From assembly GCA_015661035.1 (NCBI GenBank), contig JACVJA010000014.1, forward strand, positions 1 to 11,454: a stretch of 11,454 bases of DNA. The letters are read 5' to 3'. A model generated the notes under the pieces. That model was not told where the DNA came from and ran no database searches. It saw only the letters and a program-made list of their open reading frames with translations. Of the stretch, positions 1 through 6,579 are shown one piece after another; within the stretch, counting starts at the first letter, position 1; each line of letters begins with the position of its first letter. Both the position numbers and the translations under genes were made by a program. Source of the DNA: Candidatus Calidifonticultor daggyaiensis (GTDB lineage Bacteria; Actinomycetota; Humimicrobiia; Humimicrobiales; Humimicrobiaceae).

Positions 1-2472
1 AAGTAAGATATTATTTTGAAAAACACCACCACTTAATAAGACAATATTAGAATTAAAATTATTTTTTAATTCTAGACAAATTTTTAGAATTATTTTTGCA
101 ATTGTATTATGAAACTTTGCAGAAATTATTGATATATTAACTTTTTTAAATAAATCCTCAATAATTTGGTTAAAAATATAAAAATCATCTATCTCATAAA
201 TAGGATCAGTATTATAAGAACAGTTGTTAAAAGTATTTAAATTTTTACTTTCAGTATAATTATTGCTTAACTTATTACTTGTTGAAATATTACTAGTTAT
301 ATTATTTATAAGAATAGAGTTATATGAAGCTGTTCTTTTTAATTTTTGATTAAATTCAGTCAATTTTAAATCTTTTGATTTAGTGTTTATTATTATTTTG
401 TATTCTTTTTTCGAACTAATAGTTTTTTCATCTGCACACATTTCTAAATTTATAGCAGCTTCACCTTCGTAAGTAGAAAAATGGTTAATATTTAATATAG
501 AGCTTACTGCATCAAAAAACCTGCCCATACTGGTAGTAATTGTAGAATTATAACTTGTTTTTATTTGGGAAATAAGTAAGTCAATTTCTTTTTTACTAAC
601 TATTTTTTTGTAATAACTAAAATTTTTGATTAAAAAATCGTAAAAATAATTATTATCTATAACTTCAGTATTTTTAACTTCAGTATTTTTTAGGTTTTTT
701 TTGCTCGTTTTAGGAAATCTATTAATTGGATTTTTAAAAAAATATTCTAATAAATATACTATTGACATTCTGTATGGTTTTTTAATTGAAATTTGACCTC
801 CTGGGAGTAATTTTTCTTTTAAACATGCAACTCTTTTAAATTTAAGATTTTTACCGATTAAAAAAACTTCACTACCCCAAATGTTATTATCGAGCCCTAA
901 ACCACTGCCATCCCATGCAAAACAAATCATTTGAGTATTATTTGAGAGTTCATTTAAAAGGTTATTTTCTGCAATTACACTTGCTGCATGTGCGAGATGA
1001 TGTTGTATTGGGAGTTTTTTAACTTTAGGGAATTCTGATTTTGCAAATATTGTTGAAAGATAATCAGGATGCAAATCATGGGAAATTAGTTTAAATTCTT
1101 CAATGCTAAATAACTGCTTATAAGTATTTAAAGAATTTTTATAAAAATCAAGTGTTTCTTTTGTATCAAGATCTCCTATATGTTGGCTTACTATCCCATA
1201 GTTTTTAGTTAAAATACAAAAAGTGTTTTTATCTTGGGCGCCCGAGGCAAATATGAAATTATCCTTTATATCAATGTCAAGTTTTATCGGGTATGGAGCG
1301 TAGCCCCTAGCACGCCTAATAACCATCTCGTTATTTTTAATTATTTTTGTAACAGAATCATCATATTTTGAATAAATATCTCTATTATTAATTAAAAAAT
1401 AATCACAAATTTCTTTTAGTTTAGTTATTGCCTCATCATTTTCTGATGCAATAGGTTCTTCAGATATATTCCCGCTAGTCATTATTAAAGGAATATCTAA
1501 TAATTCAAATAAAAGGCAGTGAAGTGGGGTATAAGGAAGCATTACACCTTCATATTTATTATTAAATGAAACATAATAACTTAGAGGTTTTAATGAGCTG
1601 TTTGTATTTTTCTTTTTTAATAAAACTATTGGAGCTTTAGATGATATAAGTAAATATTGTTCTTTTTTTGAAATATAAAAATATTTTTTGGCTTCTTTGT
1701 AATTTTTAACCATAATTGCAAAAGGTTTGGTTTTTCTTTTTTTTCTTTTTCTAAGCTTTTTTACAGCATTATCTGAAATCGCGCTACAAGCAATTTGAAA
1801 CCCTCCCAAACTTTTTATCCCAATTATTTTACCTTTTTTTAATAATTTTGCTGCTGTATTTAAAGGATTTAAATCATTAATAACATTACTATTATTATCA
1901 ATTAATATGACTTGTGGGCCACAATTTTTGCAAGCATTTGGTTGAGCATGAAATCTTCTATCGAGGGGATTAGTATATTCTTTACTGCACTGGCTGCACA
2001 TTTTAAATTTAGACATTGTTGTGTTTATTCTATCATAAGGCATCATTTTTATTATAGTAAACCTTGGACCGCAGTTTGTGCAGTTAGTAAATGGGTAGAA
2101 GTATCTTCTTTTGTTGTTTTTATTAATAATTTCATCTTTGCACTTATTGCAAATTCCAAGATCAGGGGAAATCAACTGAAATTTCTCTTTAGTTTCAAAG
2201 CTTTTTGATATTTTAAAATCATTAAATTCTTTTGTATTAATTTTTTTAAAATTAATTTGTTCGATTACAGCAGGTTCTGGTTTTTTTTCATTAATTAAAT
2301 TAATGATTTTTTGCACTTGATTAAAATTTTCAAAATTAGCTTCAATATAAACACCCTCAGTTGTGTTTGTAACAAAACCAGCAATATTAAATTTATTAAA
2401 CAATGTCCAAATAAACGGCCTAAAACCAACGCCTTGAACTATCCCTTTTATATTTATTTGATATGTATCCAT
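1..2472 (-). CDS. hypF: Carbamoyltransferase HypF, [NiFe]-hydrogenase maturation (C-terminus missing at window edge)
   Basis: HypF converts carbamoyl phosphate and ATP to a carbamoyl-adenylate and passes the carbamoyl group to the HypE C-terminal cysteine, the source of the cyanide ligands of the [NiFe] centre; it is cytosolic. I translated 824 codons on the minus strand from the ATG at 2472. In order: acylphosphatase domain (VQGVGFRPF at 12-20, with catalytic Arg18 and Asn36); two zinc-finger units (C108/C111-C131/C134 and C159/C162-C181/C184); YrdC-like domain (about 200-390, including KPFAIM and TSGNISEEPIA); Kae1-like domain with HHLAH (491-495), WDGSG (520-524) and SGGVFQN (814-820). HypF proteins are usually about 750 residues. 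This one already has 824 with perhaps 50 to come, mainly because of an Asn/Ser/Lys-rich insert at about 682-755. Family assignment is very secure. No clear Shine-Dalgarno precedes the start; it is chosen because the acylphosphatase domain begins directly after it. Confidence 0.96.
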   Translation of the reverse strand, partial: MDTYQINIKGIVQGVGFRPFIWTLFNKFNIAGFVTNTTEGVYIEANFENFNQVQKIINLINEKKPEPAVIEQINFKKINTKEFNDFKISKSFETKEKFQLISPDLGICNKCKDEIINKNNKRRYFYPFTNCTNCGPRFTIIKMMPYDRINTTMSKFKMCSQCSKEYTNPLDRRFHAQPNACKNCGPQVILIDNNSNVINDLNPLNTAAKLLKKGKIIGIKSLGGFQIACSAISDNAVKKLRKRKKRKTKPFAIMVKNYKEAKKYFYISKKEQYLLISSKAPIVLLKKKNTNSSLKPLSYYVSFNNKYEGVMLPYTPLHCLLFELLDIPLIMTSGNISEEPIASENDEAITKLKEICDYFLINNRDIYSKYDDSVTKIIKNNEMVIRRARGYAPYPIKLDIDIKDNFIFASGAQDKNTFCILTKNYGIVSQHIGDLDTKETLDFYKNSLNTYKQLFSIEEFKLISHDLHPDYLSTIFAKSEFPKVKKLPIQHHLAHAASVIAENNLLNELSNNTQMICFAWDGSGLGLDNNIWGSEVFLIGKNLKFKRVACLKEKLLPGGQISIKKPYRMSIVYLLEYFFKNPINRFPKTSKKNLKNTEVKNTEVIDNNYFYDFLIKNFSYYKKIVSKKEIDLLISQIKTSYNSTITTSMGRFFDAVSSILNINHFSTYEGEAAINLEMCADEKTISSKKEYKIIINTKSKDLKLTEFNQKLKRTASYNSILINNITSNISTSNKLSNNYTESKNLNTFNNCSYNTDPIYEIDDFYIFNQIIEDLFKKVNISIISAKFHNTIAKIILKICLELKNNFNSNIVLLSGGVFQNNILL
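661..690. repeat. Exact 15-bp tandem duplication inside hypF
   Basis: The 15-mer aacttcagtattttt occurs twice back to back (661-675 and 676-690). On the minus strand it encodes KNTEV twice, at HypF residues about 595-604, in a linker-like part of the Kae1 domain. The unit is a multiple of three, so the frame is kept. Replication slippage is the simplest origin. Confidence 0.9.
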
Positions 2473-2542
2473 TCTTTAAATTTTAAAATATATAAATAAT
2501 AATCAAAAATATTTTAGTTTTTTTTAGTTATTTATTAGTTGT

Positions 2543-2570
2543 TTGACATATAATAAAAAAAATATAAAAT
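2543..2570 (+). promoter_or_regulatory. Candidate sigma-70-type promoter for metX-metW
   Basis: A perfect TTGACA (2543-2548) lies 16 bases before TAAAAT (2565-2570), within the run TATAAAAT. Transcription would start near 2577 and give a leader of about 110 nt before metX. The consensus -35 box is uncommon in this background and is the main support; the -10 box carries little weight in such AT-rich DNA. Confidence 0.42.
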
Positions 2571-2578
2571 TAATACAA
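2550..2578 (-). promoter_or_regulatory. Possible hypF promoter
   Basis: Read on the minus strand, TTGTAT (2578-2573) is followed after 17 bases by TATTAT (2555-2550), giving a leader of about 70 nt before the hypF ATG. It overlaps the candidate metX promoter on the other strand. The region is so AT-rich that -10-like hexamers are common by chance, so this is only a candidate. Confidence 0.28.
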
Positions 2579-2601
2579 TTACTATTAATTTAATAGTAAT
2601 T
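2577..2601. repeat. 25-bp near-perfect palindrome in the metX leader, possible operator or hairpin
   Basis: Two 12-base arms, AATTACTATTAA (2577-2588) and TTAATAGTAATT (2590-2601), are exact reverse complements around one central base. The palindrome begins about 7 bases after the proposed -10 box, at the predicted transcription start, where a repressor would block initiation. It does not resemble the MetJ box. It could also be a weak RNA hairpin. The arms contain internal G/C bases, so they are not simple A/T runs. Confidence 0.4.
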
Positions 2602-2688
2602 AAATCATTATTTGATTATAATTGCAAAAAGTAATAATTCTTAAAGTAATTTTAAATAATTAATTTAGATGAAAATAATAAGAATTAT

Positions 2689-3945
2689 ATGATGGAAGTA
2701 ATAGAAGAAAAGAAGTTTGATAAAATAAATTCACCAAATAGTGTTGGATTGGTTGAAACAAAGTACTATACCTTTGCATACCCTCCAAAAAAGCTTGTTT
2801 TAGACTCTGGTGTTGAATTTGGTCCAATAACAGTTTCTTATGAAACATACGGGGAATTAAATTATAAAAAAGATAATGGTATTTTAGTTTTTCATGCTTT
2901 ATCTGGTGATGCTCATGCAGCTGGTTATAATAAAATTGATGATCCAAAGCCTGGTTGGTGGGATAATATGATTGGTCCGCAAAAGCCATTTGATACTAAT
3001 AAATATTTTGTTATATGTGCTAACGTATTAGGTGGCTGTAAAGGTACAACTGGTCCTTCCTCGATTAATCCTGAAACTAAGAAATATTATGGTCTTGATT
3101 TTCCTGAAATTACTATAAATGATATGGTTAAAGTGCAGAAGGAATTAATTGATTATTTAAAAATAGAAAAACTTTTTTGTGTTGCTGGAGGTTCTATGGG
3201 GGGAATGTTAGCTTTGCAGTGGATAAAGTCTTATCCAGAAAAAGCTGAGGCTGCTATAATAATAGCAACAACACCTGAACATAGTGCTCAGCAGATTGCT
3301 TTTAACAGTATTGGAAGATATGCAATTATCAGTGATCCAAATTGGAATAATGGGAATTATTATTGCTCAGGCAATAAACCAACTACTGGGCTTTCTGTTG
3401 CAAGAATGATAGGACATATTACTTATTTAAGCGAAGAAGCAATGCATAAAAAATTTGGAAGAGAGTACATTAATTCTTTAAAGAAAAATTTTTCTAATAC
3501 TAATAAATTGATTATTAAACCTAGTGAAATTGAAAAGCCTATTGAAAATGGCTTAAATCAAGAGAAGAAAGCAAATTTTAAAAAAGAATTTGAAGTTGAA
3601 AATTATTTACATTACCAGAGTGAAAGCTTTATTAAAAGATTTGATCCAAATTCATATTTATATATAACTAAAGCTATTGATAATTTTAATATCTCAAAAG
3701 GTTATAATAATTTAGCAACTGCTCTTAAAAATGTTAAAGCTAAATGTCTAGTTATTTCTTTTTCTTCTGATTGGCTATATCCTAAAGAGCAGTCACTTAA
3801 GATTGTAAAAGCATTAAAAATTAATAATATTGATACAACCTATGTAAATTTATTAACACCATACGGTCATGACTCTTTTCTTATTGATGATGAAAAGTTT
3901 AAATCTGTAGTAAAAGGTTTTTTACAGTCAATAAGAAGGAATTAA
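2689..3945 (+). CDS. metX: Homoserine O-acyltransferase MetX (probably O-acetyltransferase)
   Basis: This is an alpha/beta-hydrolase acyltransferase that activates L-homoserine with an acyl-CoA, normally acetyl-CoA (EC 2.3.1.31), the first committed step of methionine synthesis. The 418-residue protein shows the MetX hallmarks: NVLGGCKGTTGPSS at 112-125, the nucleophile elbow AGGSMGG with Ser169, FSSDWLYP with catalytic Asp361, and YGHDSF with His394. The lid between about 265 and 305 carries a Lys/Glu-rich stretch that makes the protein longer than the usual 370-390 residues. Some MetX enzymes use succinyl-CoA, and I cannot exclude that from the sequence alone. Two consecutive ATGs (2689 and 2692) are possible starts and no clear Shine-Dalgarno separates them. 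metW follows after 13 bases, so the two are surely co-transcribed. Confidence 0.95.
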   Translation: MMEVIEEKKFDKINSPNSVGLVETKYYTFAYPPKKLVLDSGVEFGPITVSYETYGELNYKKDNGILVFHALSGDAHAAGYNKIDDPKPGWWDNMIGPQKPFDTNKYFVICANVLGGCKGTTGPSSINPETKKYYGLDFPEITINDMVKVQKELIDYLKIEKLFCVAGGSMGGMLALQWIKSYPEKAEAAIIIATTPEHSAQQIAFNSIGRYAIISDPNWNNGNYYCSGNKPTTGLSVARMIGHITYLSEEAMHKKFGREYINSLKKNFSNTNKLIIKPSEIEKPIENGLNQEKKANFKKEFEVENYLHYQSESFIKRFDPNSYLYITKAIDNFNISKGYNNLATALKNVKAKCLVISFSSDWLYPKEQSLKIVKALKINNIDTTYVNLLTPYGHDSFLIDDEKFKSVVKGFLQSIRRN

Positions 3946-3958
3946 ATTTCAAAATCAT

Positions 3959-4543
3959 ATGAAAAAGCATAAAGTAATAAGCAATTGGGTTAAACCTTAT
4001 AGTAAAGTTTTAATATTAGGCTGCGGCAATGGTGAACTTTTAAAGTTTTTACAAGAAAATAATAATGTCGAAGCTCATGGTTTAGATATTGACTCGGAAA
4101 AGGTTTCTGAAGCAATATCAACAGGCTTATCTGTAATACAAGGAGATATTAATACAGATTTAATTGACTACCCGGATAAATCTTTTGATTATATAGTTGC
4201 ACATGATATTTTACAGATAATGGAGAAACCAGATAATGTTTTAAAGCAAATAATTCGTATTGCTGATAAATCAATTATTAGTTTTCCTAACTTTGCTTAT
4301 TTTTTAATAAGACTTTCAATATTATTTTCAGGCAGAATGCCAAAAACAAAATTACTGCCTTATGAGTGGTATGATTCACCAAACATTCATTTATTTACTG
4401 TTAAGGATTTTATTAACTTTTGTAGCAAACAAAATTTTAAAATAATAGATAAATTTTTTACAGGTTTGGGAAGGCGCAAAATACCCACTTATTTACTGCC
4501 AAATTTTTTTGCAGAATTTGCTTACTTTCTAATTTCTGCTTAA
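3959..4543 (+). CDS. metW: Methionine biosynthesis protein MetW, class I methyltransferase fold
   Basis: MetW is an SAM-methyltransferase-fold protein that is the standard partner of MetX; in several proteobacteria it is needed for, or stimulates, homoserine acylation. The 194-residue protein matches the family along its length: SAM motif I ILGCGNGELL (19-28), the acidic LDID (42-45), QGDIN (61-65), SFPNF (108-112), GRMP (125-128) and WYDSPNIH (137-144). The length is typical of MetW. It starts 13 bases after metX. The only purine-rich ribosome-binding candidate (AGAAGGA, overlapping the end of metX) is too far upstream to be ideal, so translational coupling to metX is likely. A 12-bp inverted repeat spans its stop codon. 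Confidence 0.94.
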   Translation: MKKHKVISNWVKPYSKVLILGCGNGELLKFLQENNNVEAHGLDIDSEKVSEAISTGLSVIQGDINTDLIDYPDKSFDYIVAHDILQIMEKPDNVLKQIIRIADKSIISFPNFAYFLIRLSILFSGRMPKTKLLPYEWYDSPNIHLFTVKDFINFCSKQNFKIIDKFFTGLGRRKIPTYLLPNFFAEFAYFLISA

Positions 4544-4563
4544 TTTTATACAAGTAAGCAAAT
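4516..4563. repeat. 12-bp inverted repeat spanning the metW stop codon
   Basis: ATTTGCTTACTT (4516-4527) and AAGTAAGCAAAT (4552-4563) are exact reverse complements separated by 24 bases that include the metW TAA (4541-4543). The transcript could form a stem-loop at the 3' end of the metX-metW mRNA. No T-run follows the right arm, so it is not a classical intrinsic terminator; a role in 3'-end stability is possible. Confidence 0.5.
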
Positions 4564-4621
4564 ATTAAGTAATAAGCAAGAATAATTACGAAAATTACGA
4601 TATTTATATTAATTTAAGTTG

Positions 4622-4642
4622 GCATCCTTATTTTCGTGATAA
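4622..4642 (+). repeat. Left outer arm of the nested inverted repeat
   Basis: This 21-base arm pairs with 4821-4841 with one mismatch (A at 4630 against T in the complement of the other arm). Confidence 0.85.
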
Positions 4643-4657
4643 AAACAAAATTATTAA

Positions 4658-4680
4658 GTTAAGGATGATTATTTCAAAAA
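4658..4680 (+). repeat. Left inner arm, 23 bp perfect
   Basis: This arm is the exact reverse complement of 4776-4798. The spacers between inner and outer arms differ in length on the two sides (15 and 22 bases) and are only loosely similar. Confidence 0.9.
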
Positions 4681-4685
4681 CACGC

Positions 4686-4712
4686 AATATTTTCCCCAGC
4701 GAGTAAAATATT
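4686..4712. other. Stem-loop with GC-rich loop in the element core
   Basis: AATATTTT (4686-4693) and AAAATATT (4705-4712) form an 8-bp stem around an 11-base loop CCCCAGCGAGT. AGCGAG in the loop (4698-4703) is the exact complement of CTCGCT at 4727-4732, so a pseudoknot-like contact is possible. An A/T stem holding a G/C loop that matches a nearby segment suggests structure rather than random sequence, but I have no family match. Confidence 0.4.
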
Positions 4713-4747
4713 TCTTGATCTCATTCCTCGCTCTCCTCCTTTGTAGG

Positions 4748-4780
4748 AACCGTGATCGCTCGTCTTTCGAACGGTTTTTT
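4748..4780 (+). terminator. Possible intrinsic terminator inside the element
   Basis: AACCGT (4748-4753) pairs with ACGGTT (4771-4776), and a run of six T follows (4775-4780). The 17-base loop is long and allows only a small inner CG/CG pairing, so the hairpin is not strong. Its position would suit termination of metX-metW transcription reading through on the plus strand. Confidence 0.33.
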
Positions 4781-4798
4781 GAAATAATCATCCTTAAC
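4776..4798 (-). repeat. Right inner arm, 23 bp perfect
   Basis: This arm is the exact reverse complement of 4658-4680. Its first bases are the T-run that also forms the tail of the terminator-like hairpin at 4748-4780. Confidence 0.9.
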
Positions 4799-4820
4799 CA
4801 CTAATGTTTTATTTTAATTG

Positions 4821-4841
4821 TTATCACGAAAAAAAGGATGC
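4821..4841 (-). repeat. Right outer arm of the nested inverted repeat
   Basis: This arm is the reverse complement of 4622-4642 at 20 of 21 positions. Loosely similar sequence continues about 10 bases outward on both sides (TTAAG near each end). Confidence 0.85.
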
Positions 4842-4854
4842 TTTCTTAATTTAA

Positions 4855-5087
4855 AAACCTCTCGAAATTATTTTAAAATTAGTATAAAATACAAACGTTA
4901 ATTTTTGCTTTAAAGAAGAAATTAATAATTTTTTTTTAACAAACACTAATATTTATTGGCTAGAATTTATATAAATATTTTTTCTAAAATAATTAAGGAG
5001 AATAATTAAATTTATTATTGAATTAGGCAAAGTGAAAATTAAATCTTTGAAATTAAATTAATATAAAAAGGCAGGGGGCTAAAAATT
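4855..5087. other. AT-rich non-coding leader upstream of the NDK-like gene
   Basis: No reading frame of note, RNA gene or convincing promoter is visible here. AAGGAG at 4995-5000 looks like a ribosome-binding site, but no open frame follows it. TTGAAA (5047-5052) and TATAAA (5062-5067) are too close together (9-base spacer) to form a normal promoter. AGGGGG just before 5079 is a plausible ribosome-binding site for the gene at 5088. Confidence 0.5.
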
Positions 5088-6134
5088 ATGGAGAATGAGA
5101 AAAATGAAAGTGGGGATGATGGGAAAATACCCAAAGAAGTTTTTATAAACAAGATAATTCAGTCCGCATATTCAAATGAAAAATGTATTCTAATTAAAGA
5201 TTTTAAAAATTCTTCGCAAGAAAATGAATTTTTATTTTTCTTAAAACCTGAATGTTTCCATTTTAAAAATAAAGGTCAGCTTTTTTTATTATTAGATTTA
5301 ATATTTAGAAAAATTGAACAGTTTAATATTAATATAGAAGGAATATTAACTTTAAAAGGTGATTTTTTAAGAGAATCAAAAATAATAGAAAAACATTATG
5401 GGGTTATAAATAAATTATCAGTAAACGCATCTAAAATTATAAGTAATTCTGATAAAGAAAAAATTAAAGAACTGTTAAAAATAAAGGATTTAAAAGAATA
5501 TAAAATATTAGGTGGTCATGAGCTTTTAAATAAATACTCATCAATAAGTGAGGACAATTTAAATAAGCTTTGGTATGGGGGAAATGCTGTAAGAATAGGA
5601 GAAGGTTTTTATGCTCAAATACATAAAATAAATGGTGATAATATAATATTAATTAATGGTTTTCATCCAAGCCAAATAAAACATTATACGAAGACAGAAA
5701 ATAAAATTGTCTTGTTTTTGCTTAACACAGATACCGACTGGTCTGTTATCAGAAATGATTTTGTTGGAGATACTTTTCCAGAAAATGCTAAAAGAGGTTC
5801 AATTAGGGAAGTCCTATTTAGGAATAAAGATAAATACCATGTAAAAAAGATAAATGTTGCACAAAACTTCATACATGCATCATCTGGCCCATTTGATGCT
5901 CTATTTGAAATATGTAATTTTGTAGGGAACATTAAAAATATAAATTATTGTAAATATAATACAAATATTTATTATTTAATGAAAAATAAATATGGGCTAA
6001 GCGATGAGGATTATGAGATTTGTTTGTGCAACCCTAGTATTCAAATTGAAGAAATTACATATGACTTGTTTTCATTAACTAAGAATAAAAACACAAACGA
6101 AGCTATACAAATTTATATAAGATATTTTAAATAA
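5088..6134 (+). CDS. Divergent nucleoside-diphosphate-kinase-like protein with a large insertion
   Basis: NDK transfers the gamma-phosphate of NTPs to NDPs through a phosphohistidine. This 348-residue protein is about twice normal NDK length, yet the active-site pattern can be followed in order: LKPE with Lys53 (Lys of the usual KPD), KHY with Tyr104, Arg222 and Thr229 (in VIRNDFVGDTFP), GSIR with Arg240, and QNFIHASSGP with Asn260 and catalytic His263. Between Tyr104 and Arg222 are about 118 residues where NDK has about 35, so a domain of roughly 80 residues is inserted; there is also an extra N-terminal segment (1-45). The alignment is by eye. A true kinase, a nucleotide sensor, or a regulator built on the NDK fold all remain possible. 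The start has AGGGGG about 9 bases upstream. The end may be premature, because an open frame continues downstream after a +1 shift. Confidence 0.68.
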   Translation: MENEKNESGDDGKIPKEVFINKIIQSAYSNEKCILIKDFKNSSQENEFLFFLKPECFHFKNKGQLFLLLDLIFRKIEQFNINIEGILTLKGDFLRESKIIEKHYGVINKLSVNASKIISNSDKEKIKELLKIKDLKEYKILGGHELLNKYSSISEDNLNKLWYGGNAVRIGEGFYAQIHKINGDNIILINGFHPSQIKHYTKTENKIVLFLLNTDTDWSVIRNDFVGDTFPENAKRGSIREVLFRNKDKYHVKKINVAQNFIHASSGPFDALFEICNFVGNIKNINYCKYNTNIYYLMKNKYGLSDEDYEICLCNPSIQIEEITYDLFSLTKNKNTNEAIQIYIRYFK

Positions 6135-6552
6135 AATAGTTATTCCTGAAGCAAGAATAAAAAAAATATTAAATATTGACGATAATCAGCAAATATTGTA
6201 TGTAAATAGTTTAGTTTTTGCTTTCCAAAAACATTTATATTTAACTAAAGCCTATATACCAATTTTATTAACAGGAAAAATAAATGATGAGATTTTAACT
6301 AATAATTATTTTACAAAAATTATAACTAAAATTTAAGGTTTAAGATTAATTCATTCTAAAAGGGCTTTAGAAGCTGATATTCCAATAAATAAAATAGTAG
6401 ATCTTCTTGAAATTAATAACAGTGATAAAAAAGTTATAATTTTTTTAAAAACGACTTGGACTGTAATGAAAGAAAATAAGCTCTTTTTAATATATTTTGA
6501 GGAGTTTTTTAATTCTAAAAATGGAAAATTAGTTTTTGTAAAGAATTATTAA
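6121..6552 (+). pseudogene. Probable 3' part of the NDK-like gene, separated by a frameshift and interrupted by TAA
   Basis: A single plus-strand frame is open from 6121 to the TAA at 6550-6552 except for one in-frame TAA at 6334-6336. It is shifted by one base relative to the NDK-like gene, which ends at 6134 inside the overlap. The first half (including IVIPEARIKKILNIDD and VFAFQKHLYLTKAYIPILL) has no ATG or GTG near its beginning, and the second half (ALEADIPINKIVDLLEI) has an ATG only at 6466. Both read like normal protein with the composition of neighbouring genes, and the region ends 27 bases before pta. The simplest view is that 5088-6552 was one gene of about 490 codons, now broken twice. 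One sequencing error in the TTTTAAATAAAA run could explain the first break but not the second. No known domain was recognised. Confidence 0.55.
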
Positions 6553-6579
6553 TTAATTTTTATTTTAGAAAGGGTATAA

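Larger units (their letters stand above)
4618..4845. mobile_element. MITE-like element with long nested inverted repeats
   Basis: The outer arms GCATCCTT...CGTGATAA (4622-4642) and their complement (4821-4841) match in 20 of 21 positions. Inner arms of 23 bases (4658-4680 and 4776-4798) match perfectly. Each arm also contains CATCCTT and AAGGATG in opposite orientation, so each half can fold on itself. The centre (4681-4775) is distinctly more GC-rich than its surroundings. The 9-mer TTAATTTAA lies just outside both ends (4609-4617 and 4846-4854) and could be a target-site duplication, although it is A/T-only and might be chance. No transposase is encoded. A non-autonomous transposable element fits best; a structured RNA or bidirectional terminator is the alternative. 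Confidence 0.5.

Noticed and set aside
1912..2499. Plus-strand open frames of 98 and 62 codons (1912-2208, 2311-2499)
   Set aside because: They lie antisense to hypF, whose minus-strand translation is unambiguous over the same bases (zinc fingers and acylphosphatase domain).
2660..2989. Minus-strand 109-codon open frame
   Set aside because: It overlaps the start of metX in antisense; metX has clear family motifs and this frame has none.
4544..4620. Short direct repeats (AGTAAGCAA / AGTAATAAGCAAG and ATTACGAAA / ATTACGATA) as a CRISPR or iteron array
   Set aside because: The units are short, imperfect, present only twice and lack regular spacers.
4674..4724. Minus-strand micro-ORF (MRSRNILLAGENIACF) with a purine-rich stretch upstream, in the core of the repeat element
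   Set aside because: Only 16 residues, with no family resemblance, and inside an inverted-repeat structure; more likely chance.
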